NCBI RefSeq assembly: GCF_034087045.1
Contig: NZ_CP139247.1
Location: 992,001 to 1,056,000 of the forward strand
Origin: Chitinophaga sancti
GTDB taxonomy: Bacteria; Bacteroidota; Bacteroidia; Chitinophagales; Chitinophagaceae
DNA: 64,000 bases
Direction: 5' to 3'
The notes below the pieces were generated by a model that saw nothing but the letters and a program-made list of their open reading frames with translations, was not told the origin of the DNA and did no database searches. The translations under genes were made by a program, and so were the position numbers. Of this stretch, positions 56,878-63,483 are shown piece by piece. The first letter of the stretch is position 1; every line of letters begins with the position of its first letter.

Positions 56878-57932
56878 TATTGATAAAATTGTGTTCTGAT
56901 GGTGATCAATAGTTCATTGGTCTTTGCTTCATCCGGCATTTCCGGCAGGTCAGACTGCTGGTAAAGTTGTTCTATCCGGTCCAGCTTTTCATCCACCATA
57001 TTCAGGAGATCGTTGTACTCAAAACCGCCACTTTTTATTTTCAGGAGGAACTCCCTGTCCGGTCTTTCTACAATGACCTTTTTATGTACAGCAATTTCCT
57101 CCGCCATATTCAGCAGGCGAAAAGTATGCATCATATTTTTCGCATCGTAGTTCTTACCATGCGAAAGGGTATTCTGGAAACGCACATCGTTTCTGTTCTC
57201 TACCCATTCCAGGTATTCCTTGTATTCACGGCAGTAAACGGAGTAACCATCTTTATTGAACTGCATCACGGCAACAGGGGAGAGGTGCTTCGGAATGCTG
57301 CTCAGACGAACGTCATTGGCATCTTCGCCGGATATAATCCCTTTTAATGAACCGTCTTGCTGGTGATATACTAAGTATACATCTCTGAAATGTGGTACAC
57401 TTGTCAATCCGCAATCTTCCTGTTTAAAGTGATATTTTTCTAACCAGGTAGCGAGTGGAATACTCCCATTTTCGTCAATAACATAACAGAATTCTGGTAC
57501 ACCCTTTCTTATTTTTTCTGCAGGACGGTTGATCATTTTATTCAGTCCTTTCGCTTTTTTTATCTGCGACGCAGCGTAACCAGCAAAAGTATCCTTACAT
57601 AATTTCGAAAGAAAATCCGCCGGTTTAATCAGTTTCATCAGCCGATGTCTGAACAGCACACAGCTTTCCGGTGTACCCAGTAATTCCAGGATATTGGGAT
57701 TATTCTTTTGTAACAGTTCCAGGAATCTTCCTATTTCAAAATATACTTCGTCGTTCGTTGCATTAGATACCTGTGGCGTATAAGTAAATCCATACAGCTC
57801 CTGCTGAGGTAATACATAAATTCCTTTCAGGTCAGTATCTGAAGTGGCAGAATGCAATTGTTGGGAGCGACTGCCGCTGATTGCCTTCAACAACAGATGT
57901 TGAGGCTCATTCATTAATTGCTCAAAGATCAT
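56877..57932 (-). CDS. RlaP-type nucleotidyltransferase (PF10127-like)
   Basis: About 351 residues. The polymerase-beta type active site is clear: LLKAISGSRSQQLHSATSDTDLKGIYVLP, with Gly20-Ser21 and the metal-binding Asp32 and Asp34. This matches the family formerly called Nuc-transf_2 and later RlaP, which has been predicted to take part in RNA repair. The rest of the chain is helical and conserved in type (PNILELLGTPESCVL, KYHFKQEDCGL). The start is taken at the ATG complementary to 57930-57932; an extension of twelve residues is less plausible. Its stop overlaps the PhyH start by one base. The substrate, RNA or other, is not known. Confidence 0.85.
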   Translation of the reverse strand: MIFEQLMNEPQHLLLKAISGSRSQQLHSATSDTDLKGIYVLPQQELYGFTYTPQVSNATNDEVYFEIGRFLELLQKNNPNILELLGTPESCVLFRHRLMKLIKPADFLSKLCKDTFAGYAASQIKKAKGLNKMINRPAEKIRKGVPEFCYVIDENGSIPLATWLEKYHFKQEDCGLTSVPHFRDVYLVYHQQDGSLKGIISGEDANDVRLSSIPKHLSPVAVMQFNKDGYSVYCREYKEYLEWVENRNDVRFQNTLSHGKNYDAKNMMHTFRLLNMAEEIAVHKKVIVERPDREFLLKIKSGGFEYNDLLNMVDEKLDRIEQLYQQSDLPEMPDEAKTNELLITIRTQFYQ

Positions 57933-58149
57933 AGTTACGAATGTATTTTCTGAATAGCAAATCCCCATGCTCTACTACCTGACTCACAGGCATATATGAT
58001 TTTTACGCCCTGACTTTTTTCAATCATTGACAGTTGTTCTGCGATGATTATTCTCATTTTTATTCTGCTATTTTAAGGTCAACAACATTTAAATTTTCTG
58101 TTAATTAGCTACAGGAAAGCAATTCAAGCTAAAAAAAACTTTTGAAATA
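57933..58149. other. intergenic region between the nucleotidyltransferase and peptide genes
   Basis: Without a gene. Promoters for the leftward nucleotidyltransferase and the rightward peptide gene should lie here. AT-rich near the right edge. Confidence 0.4.
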
Positions 58150-58182
58150 TTTGTGTAGAATGAAAAATTTATTTCATCTTTG
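58150..58182 (+). promoter_or_regulatory. candidate promoter of the small peptide gene
   Basis: TTTG at 58150-58153 and CATCTTTG at 58175-58182 (seven of eight positions of TAnnTTTG), 21 bases apart. Transcription would begin about 24 bases before the ATG at 58214. Confidence 0.5.
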
Positions 58183-58213
58183 CATCGACAAAATTATTTA
58201 AACACATTCACAT

Positions 58214-58297
58214 ATGCAGTACCTCGTATTAAAAAATATAGACACAGTCGGTCTGGAGATCGGCACCGTCCGCGGGGAGTGTTATGTCATGAAATAG
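58214..58297 (+). CDS. possible 27-residue peptide gene
   Basis: A short open frame, ATG at 58214 and TAG at 58295-58297, between a promoter-like sequence and a strong terminator. The peptide starts MQYLVLKNIDTVGLEIG and ends GECYVMK, with a hydrophobic first half and a single Cys. I do not recognise it. The isolated transcription unit argues that something is made here, either a short peptide or a small RNA of about 160 bases that happens to contain the frame. Leader peptides and modified-peptide precursors are possible alternatives; no modifying enzyme is adjacent apart from the dioxygenase 1.3 kb away. Confidence 0.45.
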   Translation: MQYLVLKNIDTVGLEIGTVRGECYVMK

Positions 58298-58324
58298 TAC
58301 AATCAACTAATTCAATATAACAAG

Positions 58325-58353
58325 AGCCCTGCAAGAAATTGCGGGGCTTTTTT
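58325..58353 (+). terminator. terminator of the small peptide/RNA unit
   Basis: A 10-bp stem with one T-G wobble (AGCCCTGCAA and TTGCGGGGCT), a GAAA tetraloop and six T. It lies about 30 bases after the TAG of the 27-codon frame. Confidence 0.9.
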
Positions 58354-58376
58354 CATTTATAGACCGACAAAAATTA

Positions 58377-58607
58377 ATGCGCATGCAAATGCAGTTGATA
58401 TCCATACAATTCTTTATGCTAGCCGATCTACAAAGATCAGGCTTATGGGAAGCGTGTGCACAAATATCAACAGTTGGAAAAAGTGGAAGTATTGGATTTG
58501 ATACGCCTGTTGGTGATGATCATAAAAAAAATGATAGCGAGCGCGAGCCGGAAATATATCAACGACCTAGTTATATCTGGACATAATTAACAATTATGTG
58601 CTCAGTT
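58377..58607 (+). other. possible gene relic between two terminators
   Basis: A 69-codon frame (58377-58586) has an unconvincing product. In another frame, codons from the TAG near 58412 to the TAA near 58589 spell a more protein-like, helical, basic stretch (including KYQQLEKVEVLDLIRLL and ASRKYINDLVISG) without a good start codon. This may be the tail of a decayed gene. No homology is claimed. Confidence 0.3.
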
Positions 58608-58645
58608 AAAAAAACCCGGTCGTTACCAAACGGCCGGGTTTTTTT
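58608..58645. terminator. terminator abutting the tRNA gene
   Basis: A stem of seven A-T pairs plus ten pairs with one wobble (CCCGGTCGTT with AACGGCCGGG) around an ACCA loop (arms 58608-58624 and 58629-58645). Seven T on one side and seven A on the other make it potentially bidirectional. Only two bases separate it from the tRNA. Confidence 0.85.
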
Positions 58646-58647
58646 AT

Positions 58648-58720
58648 TGGCCTGTAGCGCAATGGTTAGCGCGGTTGCCTTATACGCAAACGGTTACTGG
58701 TTCAAGTCCAGTCAGGCCAA
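58648..58720 (+). tRNA. tRNA-Ile, anticodon UAU (unusual)
   Basis: The cloverleaf is nearly complete. It has a 7-bp acceptor stem (TGGCCTG with CAGGCCA), T8, a 4-bp D stem (GCGC) with an AATGGTTA loop, an anticodon arm with loop CTTATAC, a 5-base variable loop, a 5-bp T stem (ACTGG/CCAGT) with loop TTCAAGT, and discriminator A. The anticodon is UAU, reading AUA isoleucine codons. The one flaw is a G-A mismatch at the top of the anticodon stem (27-43). CCA is not encoded, as is common in this phylum. Most bacteria read AUA with tRNA-Ile(CAU) plus lysidine, so a UAU gene is uncommon. A terminator ends two bases upstream, leaving no room for an ordinary promoter. Confidence 0.75.
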
Positions 58721-58770
58721 CTAACAAGAATGTAAAAAAGAAAAAACGCAAAAACTAACATGACTTAGCC

Positions 58771-59256
58771 ATGGAAACTGTAAGAAGCTGGAGAAGGCTC
58801 AATGGTATGAAAATTACAAGCCCCATCGAAGATGAAATTGAGAAAGTACTGTCTGCCGAAAATGGCGCCGGCAATGCACTGAAAGTGTGCATAGGTACAG
58901 ATAGTCAGAAGAAGGGAAAGGTCGTGGAATTCGCCACCGTGATCGTTTTCCTGAGGAAAGGTAAAGGAGGATTCATGTATATACTGCATGATACTTCTAC
59001 CCGCAGGATGAGTATAAAGGAAAGGATGCTCGCAGAAGTAGGCAAGAGTATAGAAGTTGCTTATTCACTGTGTCACCTCTTTACTAAATACAATGTAGAT
59101 ATGGAAGTACACGCTGACATCAATACGAATCCAGCTTTTAAAAGTAACGATGCGCTGAAAGAAGCGATGGGTTATATCACAGGAATGGGATTCACCTTCC
59201 GGGCTAAACCTTATGCTTTTGCAAGTACAAGTTGTGCGAATAAAATTGTTCATTAA
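58771..59256 (+). CDS. YkuK-type ribonuclease H-like protein
   Basis: A 161-residue cytoplasmic protein matching the YkuK family (PF04308, ribonuclease H-like fold; formerly DUF458). The first core strand, KVCIGTDSQKKGKVVEFATVIVF, holds the likely active-site Asp. Later strands carry the Glu and Asp of MEVHADINTNPAFKS. The C-terminal FRAKPYAFASTSCANK segment is also typical. The activity is not established; an RNase H-like or resolvase-like role is inferred from fold only. It starts 50 bases after the tRNA-Ile(UAU) gene on the same strand. Confidence 0.85.
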   Translation: METVRSWRRLNGMKITSPIEDEIEKVLSAENGAGNALKVCIGTDSQKKGKVVEFATVIVFLRKGKGGFMYILHDTSTRRMSIKERMLAEVGKSIEVAYSLCHLFTKYNVDMEVHADINTNPAFKSNDALKEAMGYITGMGFTFRAKPYAFASTSCANKIVH

Positions 59257-59269
59257 TCAAATCAATATA

Positions 59270-59488
59270 ATGATCTACCTAACTAACTTTATTTATGTAG
59301 ACCTGAGTTTCGCTGGGAACGAAACAGTTGATAAAATTACTGCCAGGACCGGATCTGACCCCAGATCAACTGATGGATCCAAGCTGGCGCCAACAAGCAT
59401 GCACTGGGGTGCAAGTCTTGTTGATAACGGTGGAGTACCAATGCCTTCTGGGTATAGGACTCTACCTATCCCCAAGTGGTCTGGATAG
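59270..59488 (+). CDS. doubtful small protein (72 aa)
   Basis: An ATG at 59270 opens a 72-codon frame, 13 bases after the YkuK-type gene. The product has a short hydrophobic start and a Gly/Pro/Ser-rich C-terminal half (MHWGASLVDNGGVPMPSGY). No family is recognised. Close spacing to the upstream gene is the only support, so it may be real, a decayed 3' end, or chance. Confidence 0.28.
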   Translation: MIYLTNFIYVDLSFAGNETVDKITARTGSDPRSTDGSKLAPTSMHWGASLVDNGGVPMPSGYRTLPIPKWSG

Positions 59489-59549
59489 TAATTTATCGGG
59501 CAAGTAATTTCACTTCACCTTTAAAATAAGATTTACTTATATGGTGTAT

Positions 59550-59603
59550 GGCCTGAATGCTGGTACCAATATCCTGTAAGATATTGGGCCAGTATTCAGG
59601 GCC
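59550..59603. repeat. 54-base imperfect hairpin
   Basis: Two 24-base arms pair as 4, 5, 4 and 8 bp blocks, broken by small bulges, around a CTGTAA loop. The innermost block is CCAATATC/GATATTGG and the outermost GGCC/GGCC. There is no T-run, so it is not a standard terminator. It lies about 150 bases before the carboxylesterase gene. Confidence 0.65.
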
Positions 59604-59751
59604 TTTGCCAAAAAATTTATACTGCTGCCAATACAAGCTATTGGAGCAGGATTTTTTTTATCTCACAAAAAGCATATACGCCGGCAAGAAATTTTCATAC
59701 AATCGCGTTCATTAATTGCGTACATTAAATCTACATTATAACCCGAGCAAT

Positions 59752-61386
59752 ATGAAAAGAGTTCTTTTGACACTAGGCGTACTGGTACAATTGGCCTCTC
59801 TGAATTCATTTAGTCAGATAAAAGATCAGATCACCATTCACAATGGTATCGTTCAGGGAGTACGGGAACCGGGATCATCTATTTTAATCTTCAAAGGCAT
59901 CCCTTATGCCCAGCCACCTGTCGGCCCTCTCAGATGGAAAGAGCCACAACCCGCTAAAAACTGGAAAGGCATCCGCAAAGCAGACCACTTTGGTCACAAT
60001 GCGATGCAGAAAAACATCTTTGGCGATATGTCTTTCCGCTCGTCAGGCATGAGCGAAGACTGCCTCTACCTCAATGTATGGACACCGACCAAAACAGGTA
60101 AGGAAAAACTACCTGTATTAGTCTATTTCTACGGTGGTGGCCTAGCTGCCGGCGATGGATCAGAACCACGTTACGATGGCGCCAGCATGGCGAAAAAAGG
60201 AATTGTAGCCATTACCGTCAATTACCGCCTCGGTATCTTTGGCTTCTTCTCACATCCTGACCTGACACAGGAATCCCCTCACCACTCTTCCGGCAACTAC
60301 GGCTACCTCGATCAGCATGCCGCCCTGGAATGGGTACGTGACAATGTCGCTGCCTTTGGTGGCGATCCAAATAAAGTGACCATTGCAGGCGAATCAGCAG
60401 GTTCCATCTCCGTATCCGTACACATGGCCTCTCCGCTCTCCAAAGGGCTTATAGCAGGCGCAATAGGGGAGAGCGGCGCTGCCATCAACCCAACATTGTA
60501 TCCTGTACCACTGGCAGAAGCAGAAGCACATGGTACCTCATTCGCAGAAAAGATGAATGCCAACAATCTGGATGAACTCAGAGCTATTCCCGCAGAGAAA
60601 CTGCTGGATTCTGTATTCTCCGTGGCCACACCTTACTCCTCCGCTACCATCGATGGCTACTTCATTCCCCGCTCACTACCTGAAATCTTTGAAGCAGGCG
60701 AGCAGGCACAGGTTCCCCTGCTGGTAGGATGGAACTCCGCAGAAGTACCTTTCCAGGCGATTATGAGGGCAGAAGCGCCTTCGCCAGAGAACTATAAAAA
60801 GGTAGTCAGCCAAACATTCGGAGATAAAGCTTCCGGCATCCTGGAGCTATATCCTGCCAATAGCGAGGAAGAAACCATCCGCTCTGCTACCGCATTGGCC
60901 AGCGATCGCTTTATCGTATACAGCACCTGGAAATGGGCAGATCTGCACGTCAAAACCAGCGGTCAGCCCGTATACCGGTATGTATTTTCACGCATCCGCC
61001 CGGCTATGACACCTAAGATGGGTAACGCCACCCCTGGCCTGGCTGGAGGCGTAAAAAAAGGAGACAACTCCAAACCAACGCCACCTAAATACCCTTCCGT
61101 AGGTGCATCGCATGCTTCTGAAATCGAATATGCCCTGGGCAATCTTTACAGCAATAAAGTATATTCCTGGACGGCTGATGACTACAAAGTATCTGCTACC
61201 ATGCTGGATTACTTCGCCAATTTCATCAAAACCGGCAATCCCAATGGCAATGGCTTACCACAATGGGAACCCATCACCAAAGACAGTAAGCGCATCAACT
61301 ACATGGATATCAACGTGAAGAGTGAACAGAAAGAAGAAACAGACAGAGAAAGATATCTTTACCTCGATAAGCTCTATATGAAATAA
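59752..61386 (+). CDS. type B carboxylesterase (para-nitrobenzyl esterase-like)
   Basis: A 544-residue alpha/beta-hydrolase of the COesterase family with a signal peptide (residues 1-21, ending LNSFSQ). The nucleophile is Ser215 in TIAGESAGSISV. The oxyanion region reads VYFYGGGLAAGDG, with Tyr where HGGG is usual. SEDCLYLNVW (about 101-110) is the second family signature. The likely catalytic His is in VGASHASEIEYALG. It hydrolyses esters outside the cytoplasm; the substrate is unknown. The ATG at 59752 is preferred because the signal peptide begins there; an upstream start would add twelve residues that spoil it. A palindromic terminator follows. Confidence 0.93.
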   Translation: MKRVLLTLGVLVQLASLNSFSQIKDQITIHNGIVQGVREPGSSILIFKGIPYAQPPVGPLRWKEPQPAKNWKGIRKADHFGHNAMQKNIFGDMSFRSSGMSEDCLYLNVWTPTKTGKEKLPVLVYFYGGGLAAGDGSEPRYDGASMAKKGIVAITVNYRLGIFGFFSHPDLTQESPHHSSGNYGYLDQHAALEWVRDNVAAFGGDPNKVTIAGESAGSISVSVHMASPLSKGLIAGAIGESGAAINPTLYPVPLAEAEAHGTSFAEKMNANNLDELRAIPAEKLLDSVFSVATPYSSATIDGYFIPRSLPEIFEAGEQAQVPLLVGWNSAEVPFQAIMRAEAPSPENYKKVVSQTFGDKASGILELYPANSEEETIRSATALASDRFIVYSTWKWADLHVKTSGQPVYRYVFSRIRPAMTPKMGNATPGLAGGVKKGDNSKPTPPKYPSVGASHASEIEYALGNLYSNKVYSWTADDYKVSATMLDYFANFIKTGNPNGNGLPQWEPITKDSKRINYMDINVKSEQKEETDRERYLYLDKLYMK

Positions 61387-61387
61387 A

Positions 61388-61417
61388 AAAATCCCGGTTA
61401 CATGTAACCGGGATTTT
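61388..61417. terminator. terminator of the carboxylesterase gene
   Basis: A perfect 30-base palindrome with core TCCCGGTTACA and its complement, flanked by A and T runs. It can act on both strands. The next gene starts 12 bases later. Confidence 0.85.
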
Positions 61418-61428
61418 ATCTTCGCGCC

Positions 61429-62178
61429 ATGAAATTCCTCTACCTACTGCCTTTTTTGGGAATCCTCATAGCCTGCGGACACACTTCCAGCCCTCCGGAA
61501 GAAGTGTTTGCTTTCGATTATGAACTGCTGGAAAACCTATACCATCAGAGTGATTCCGTCATTGTACATGGCGATACGGTAGAGACGATCAGCTATTCTT
61601 TGGATACAACCGTCATCCAAACAGGCATTTTCGCCTATATGCAGCATGATTTCGAAATCTTTGCGCCTCCGAAGCTGATTATACTCACAAGGAGGGCCCA
61701 GGCATTAAAAAAACAGGGAAAAGACGCCACGGATGCGTTTAGGGAAATAGCAGCCGACTATCCGGCAGAACTGGAAGAACGGCTCTATGAAACCTCAGAC
61801 ATGAACGATTATTGCCAGATTTCAGTCAATACCGCCATGCTGGGCGCTTATGCCAATGAGCAACTCAAGGACATCGATTCTGCTATCAATATATTAAAGC
61901 CACAATTGGATAATGTGGAATCCTGGAGCTCGAGAATCCATGAAATGTATATCAGGCTATGTGTGGAGCGGTATGGTAAGGAAAAGGTGATCCAGGAGCT
62001 GGAAAACTGTAAAGCAACACTGGAGCATACAGATACTCAACCTGAAATTGCCGAATGGGCGGTGACGGTATTCGGGGCAAGAATAGGAGATACTGGGATG
62101 AATGGCATGACGCCCGAAGAAGCAGAAGCATCTATCGATGAAATAGTGATCAATGATATCTGTAAACTGGTTAACTAA
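61429..62178 (+). CDS. lipoprotein of unknown function (249 aa)
   Basis: The N-terminus MKFLYLLPFLGILIACGH is a lipoprotein signal with Cys16. The mature part is acidic and predicted helical, with segments such as ALKKQGKDATDAFREIAADYP and LKDIDSAINILKPQLDNVESW that look like irregular TPR repeats. I recognise no family. It is expected in the periplasm, membrane-anchored. Its stop nearly meets that of the convergent gene at 62180. It lies just after the carboxylesterase terminator, so it needs its own promoter or read-through. Confidence 0.72.
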   Translation: MKFLYLLPFLGILIACGHTSSPPEEVFAFDYELLENLYHQSDSVIVHGDTVETISYSLDTTVIQTGIFAYMQHDFEIFAPPKLIILTRRAQALKKQGKDATDAFREIAADYPAELEERLYETSDMNDYCQISVNTAMLGAYANEQLKDIDSAINILKPQLDNVESWSSRIHEMYIRLCVERYGKEKVIQELENCKATLEHTDTQPEIAEWAVTVFGARIGDTGMNGMTPEEAEASIDEIVINDICKLVN

Positions 62179-62179
62179 A

Positions 62180-62839
62180 TTAAGCATCTTCAAACATCGT
62201 TCCTTTCAACCAATATCCATAACCATCTATCGCCATCCACAATTCTTTCTTTAAACGCAGGAATTCCGTAGTATCGATCTCACCATTCAAACGCCTTTCT
62301 TCAAGTGCCTCCATATCCAGTTTCTTTTGTTTGCGTTTTTGGGCATATCCAAATAACTCTGCATCCTTTTTTCTTTTTTCAATATACCTCTCAGTTTGCA
62401 AATAGTGATTGGGCTGGTCGGTAACCCTTTCCAGTGTATATCCGCCCCTTTCAATACCGATAAATGTCCGGTATTGCAAAGTAGGTTGTTGCCGCACGAA
62501 CATTTCGAATCCATCACTGATAAAAGATATATCTCCATTACGCGTAACGATCGTCCAATTGTGCCCGGACCTTTCAATATAATCAATCTGAAATCCATCA
62601 CTTCTTACCACATCCATATCGAATCTTAATTCCCTGATTTGTTTAAATACAAACGTACAGGGAGCTATCCAGAAAGTAAACCAGAATCCTTTTACTGCTG
62701 GTTCATTAGATTTAAAAATGTAATCTATATCAAGTTCCAGATCTCCCGTCATGGCCATCTCATATATGGTCACGTCATGCCAGTTCATATTATCAAAATC
62801 TGCCTCAGTCCAGATTGGCTTTTCTAAAATATATTCCAT
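62180..62839 (-). CDS. protein of unknown function (219 aa)
   Basis: A soluble cytoplasmic protein. The first 145 residues are predicted beta-rich, beginning with WTEADFDNMNWHDVTIYEMAM, a pattern seen in small immunity-like or DUF families, which I cannot name. A lysine-rich helical segment (KKDAELFGYAQKRKQKKLDMEALEERRLNGEIDTTEF) forms the C-terminal part. It is transcribed convergently with the lipoprotein gene, with one base between the stop codons. It and the 149-residue membrane protein start divergently, 27 bases apart. Confidence 0.65.
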   Translation of the reverse strand: MEYILEKPIWTEADFDNMNWHDVTIYEMAMTGDLELDIDYIFKSNEPAVKGFWFTFWIAPCTFVFKQIRELRFDMDVVRSDGFQIDYIERSGHNWTIVTRNGDISFISDGFEMFVRQQPTLQYRTFIGIERGGYTLERVTDQPNHYLQTERYIEKRKKDAELFGYAQKRKQKKLDMEALEERRLNGEIDTTEFLRLKKELWMAIDGYGYWLKGTMFEDA

Positions 62840-62866
62840 GCTGTATATTACATAAAAATTAACCCT

Positions 62867-63316
62867 TTGATAAAAAAATTACTTGCCCGTCCTTATCACC
62901 TGTTTTTGCTGATAGCTGTCGTTTTGTTCGTCTTATCCTTCTTTCATTTCAAAAACTCAGTAGATTTTCATGTACATGATACCTATTATGTCATGAATGT
63001 TTCTTCTATTTACTGGGGACTATCGCTATTCTTTTGGCTTTTCTGGATGATCTATCACTTCAGCTATTGGTTATTATACAGCAATAAACTTATTTGGTGG
63101 CATCTGATGGGAATTATAATTTCCAATGCTGCAATTATTCTTTATGGTCGATATCAAATATCCAGCATTAGGCATTATTATCAATACTCCAACTTTGAAG
63201 AGGTTAACACCTATCTGCAGATAGGACGAATCATCGCGGTAACCATTATCGCTATTCAATTTCTTTATCCCATCAACCTACTACTGGGGCTAATAAAACG
63301 TTTCAAAAAGAGGTAA
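62867..63316 (+). CDS. four-helix membrane protein with a COX1-like segment
   Basis: A 149-residue membrane protein with about four hydrophobic helices (10-28, 42-62, 75-95 and 118-140). Residues around 32-45 read VDFHVHDTYYVMNV, very like the VDxHxHDTYYVVAHFHY loop of cytochrome-oxidase subunit I. The heme-ligand histidines that follow it in COX1 are absent (VMNVSSIYW). It is therefore not an oxidase but may share ancestry or bind a metal or lipid. The start is a TTG at 62867, with no ATG near enough to keep the first helix. Confidence 0.62.
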   Translation: MIKKLLARPYHLFLLIAVVLFVLSFFHFKNSVDFHVHDTYYVMNVSSIYWGLSLFFWLFWMIYHFSYWLLYSNKLIWWHLMGIIISNAAIILYGRYQISSIRHYYQYSNFEEVNTYLQIGRIIAVTIIAIQFLYPINLLLGLIKRFKKR

Positions 63317-63318
63317 TC

Positions 63319-63395
63319 CTATACTATTTCTATACTCATTCTATACTTGTTCTATACTTGTTCTATACTCATTCTATACTCATTCTATACTGCTA
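63319..63395. repeat. tandem repeat, seven units of 11 bases
   Basis: Units start at 63319, 63330, 63341, 63352, 63363, 63374 and 63385. Each begins CTATACT and differs only in the last four bases (CATT, TGTT, ATTT, GCTA). The array begins just after a stop codon. A further partial copy, CTTCTATACTC, lies at 63414-63424. Confidence 0.85.
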
Positions 63396-63427
63396 AAAGC
63401 TCGCTACAATACTCCTTCTATACTCAA

Positions 63428-63467
63428 AATAGAAAAAGGCAACCATCTCTGATTGCCTTTTTCTATT
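63428..63467. terminator. bidirectional terminator between convergent genes
   Basis: A perfect 15-bp stem (63428-63442 with 63453-63467) whose core is AAAAAGGCAA/TTGCCTTTTT around a 10-base loop. It separates the convergent membrane-protein and alpha/beta-hydrolase genes. Confidence 0.85.
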
Positions 63468-63483
63468 GGACTTGATTCTTCTA

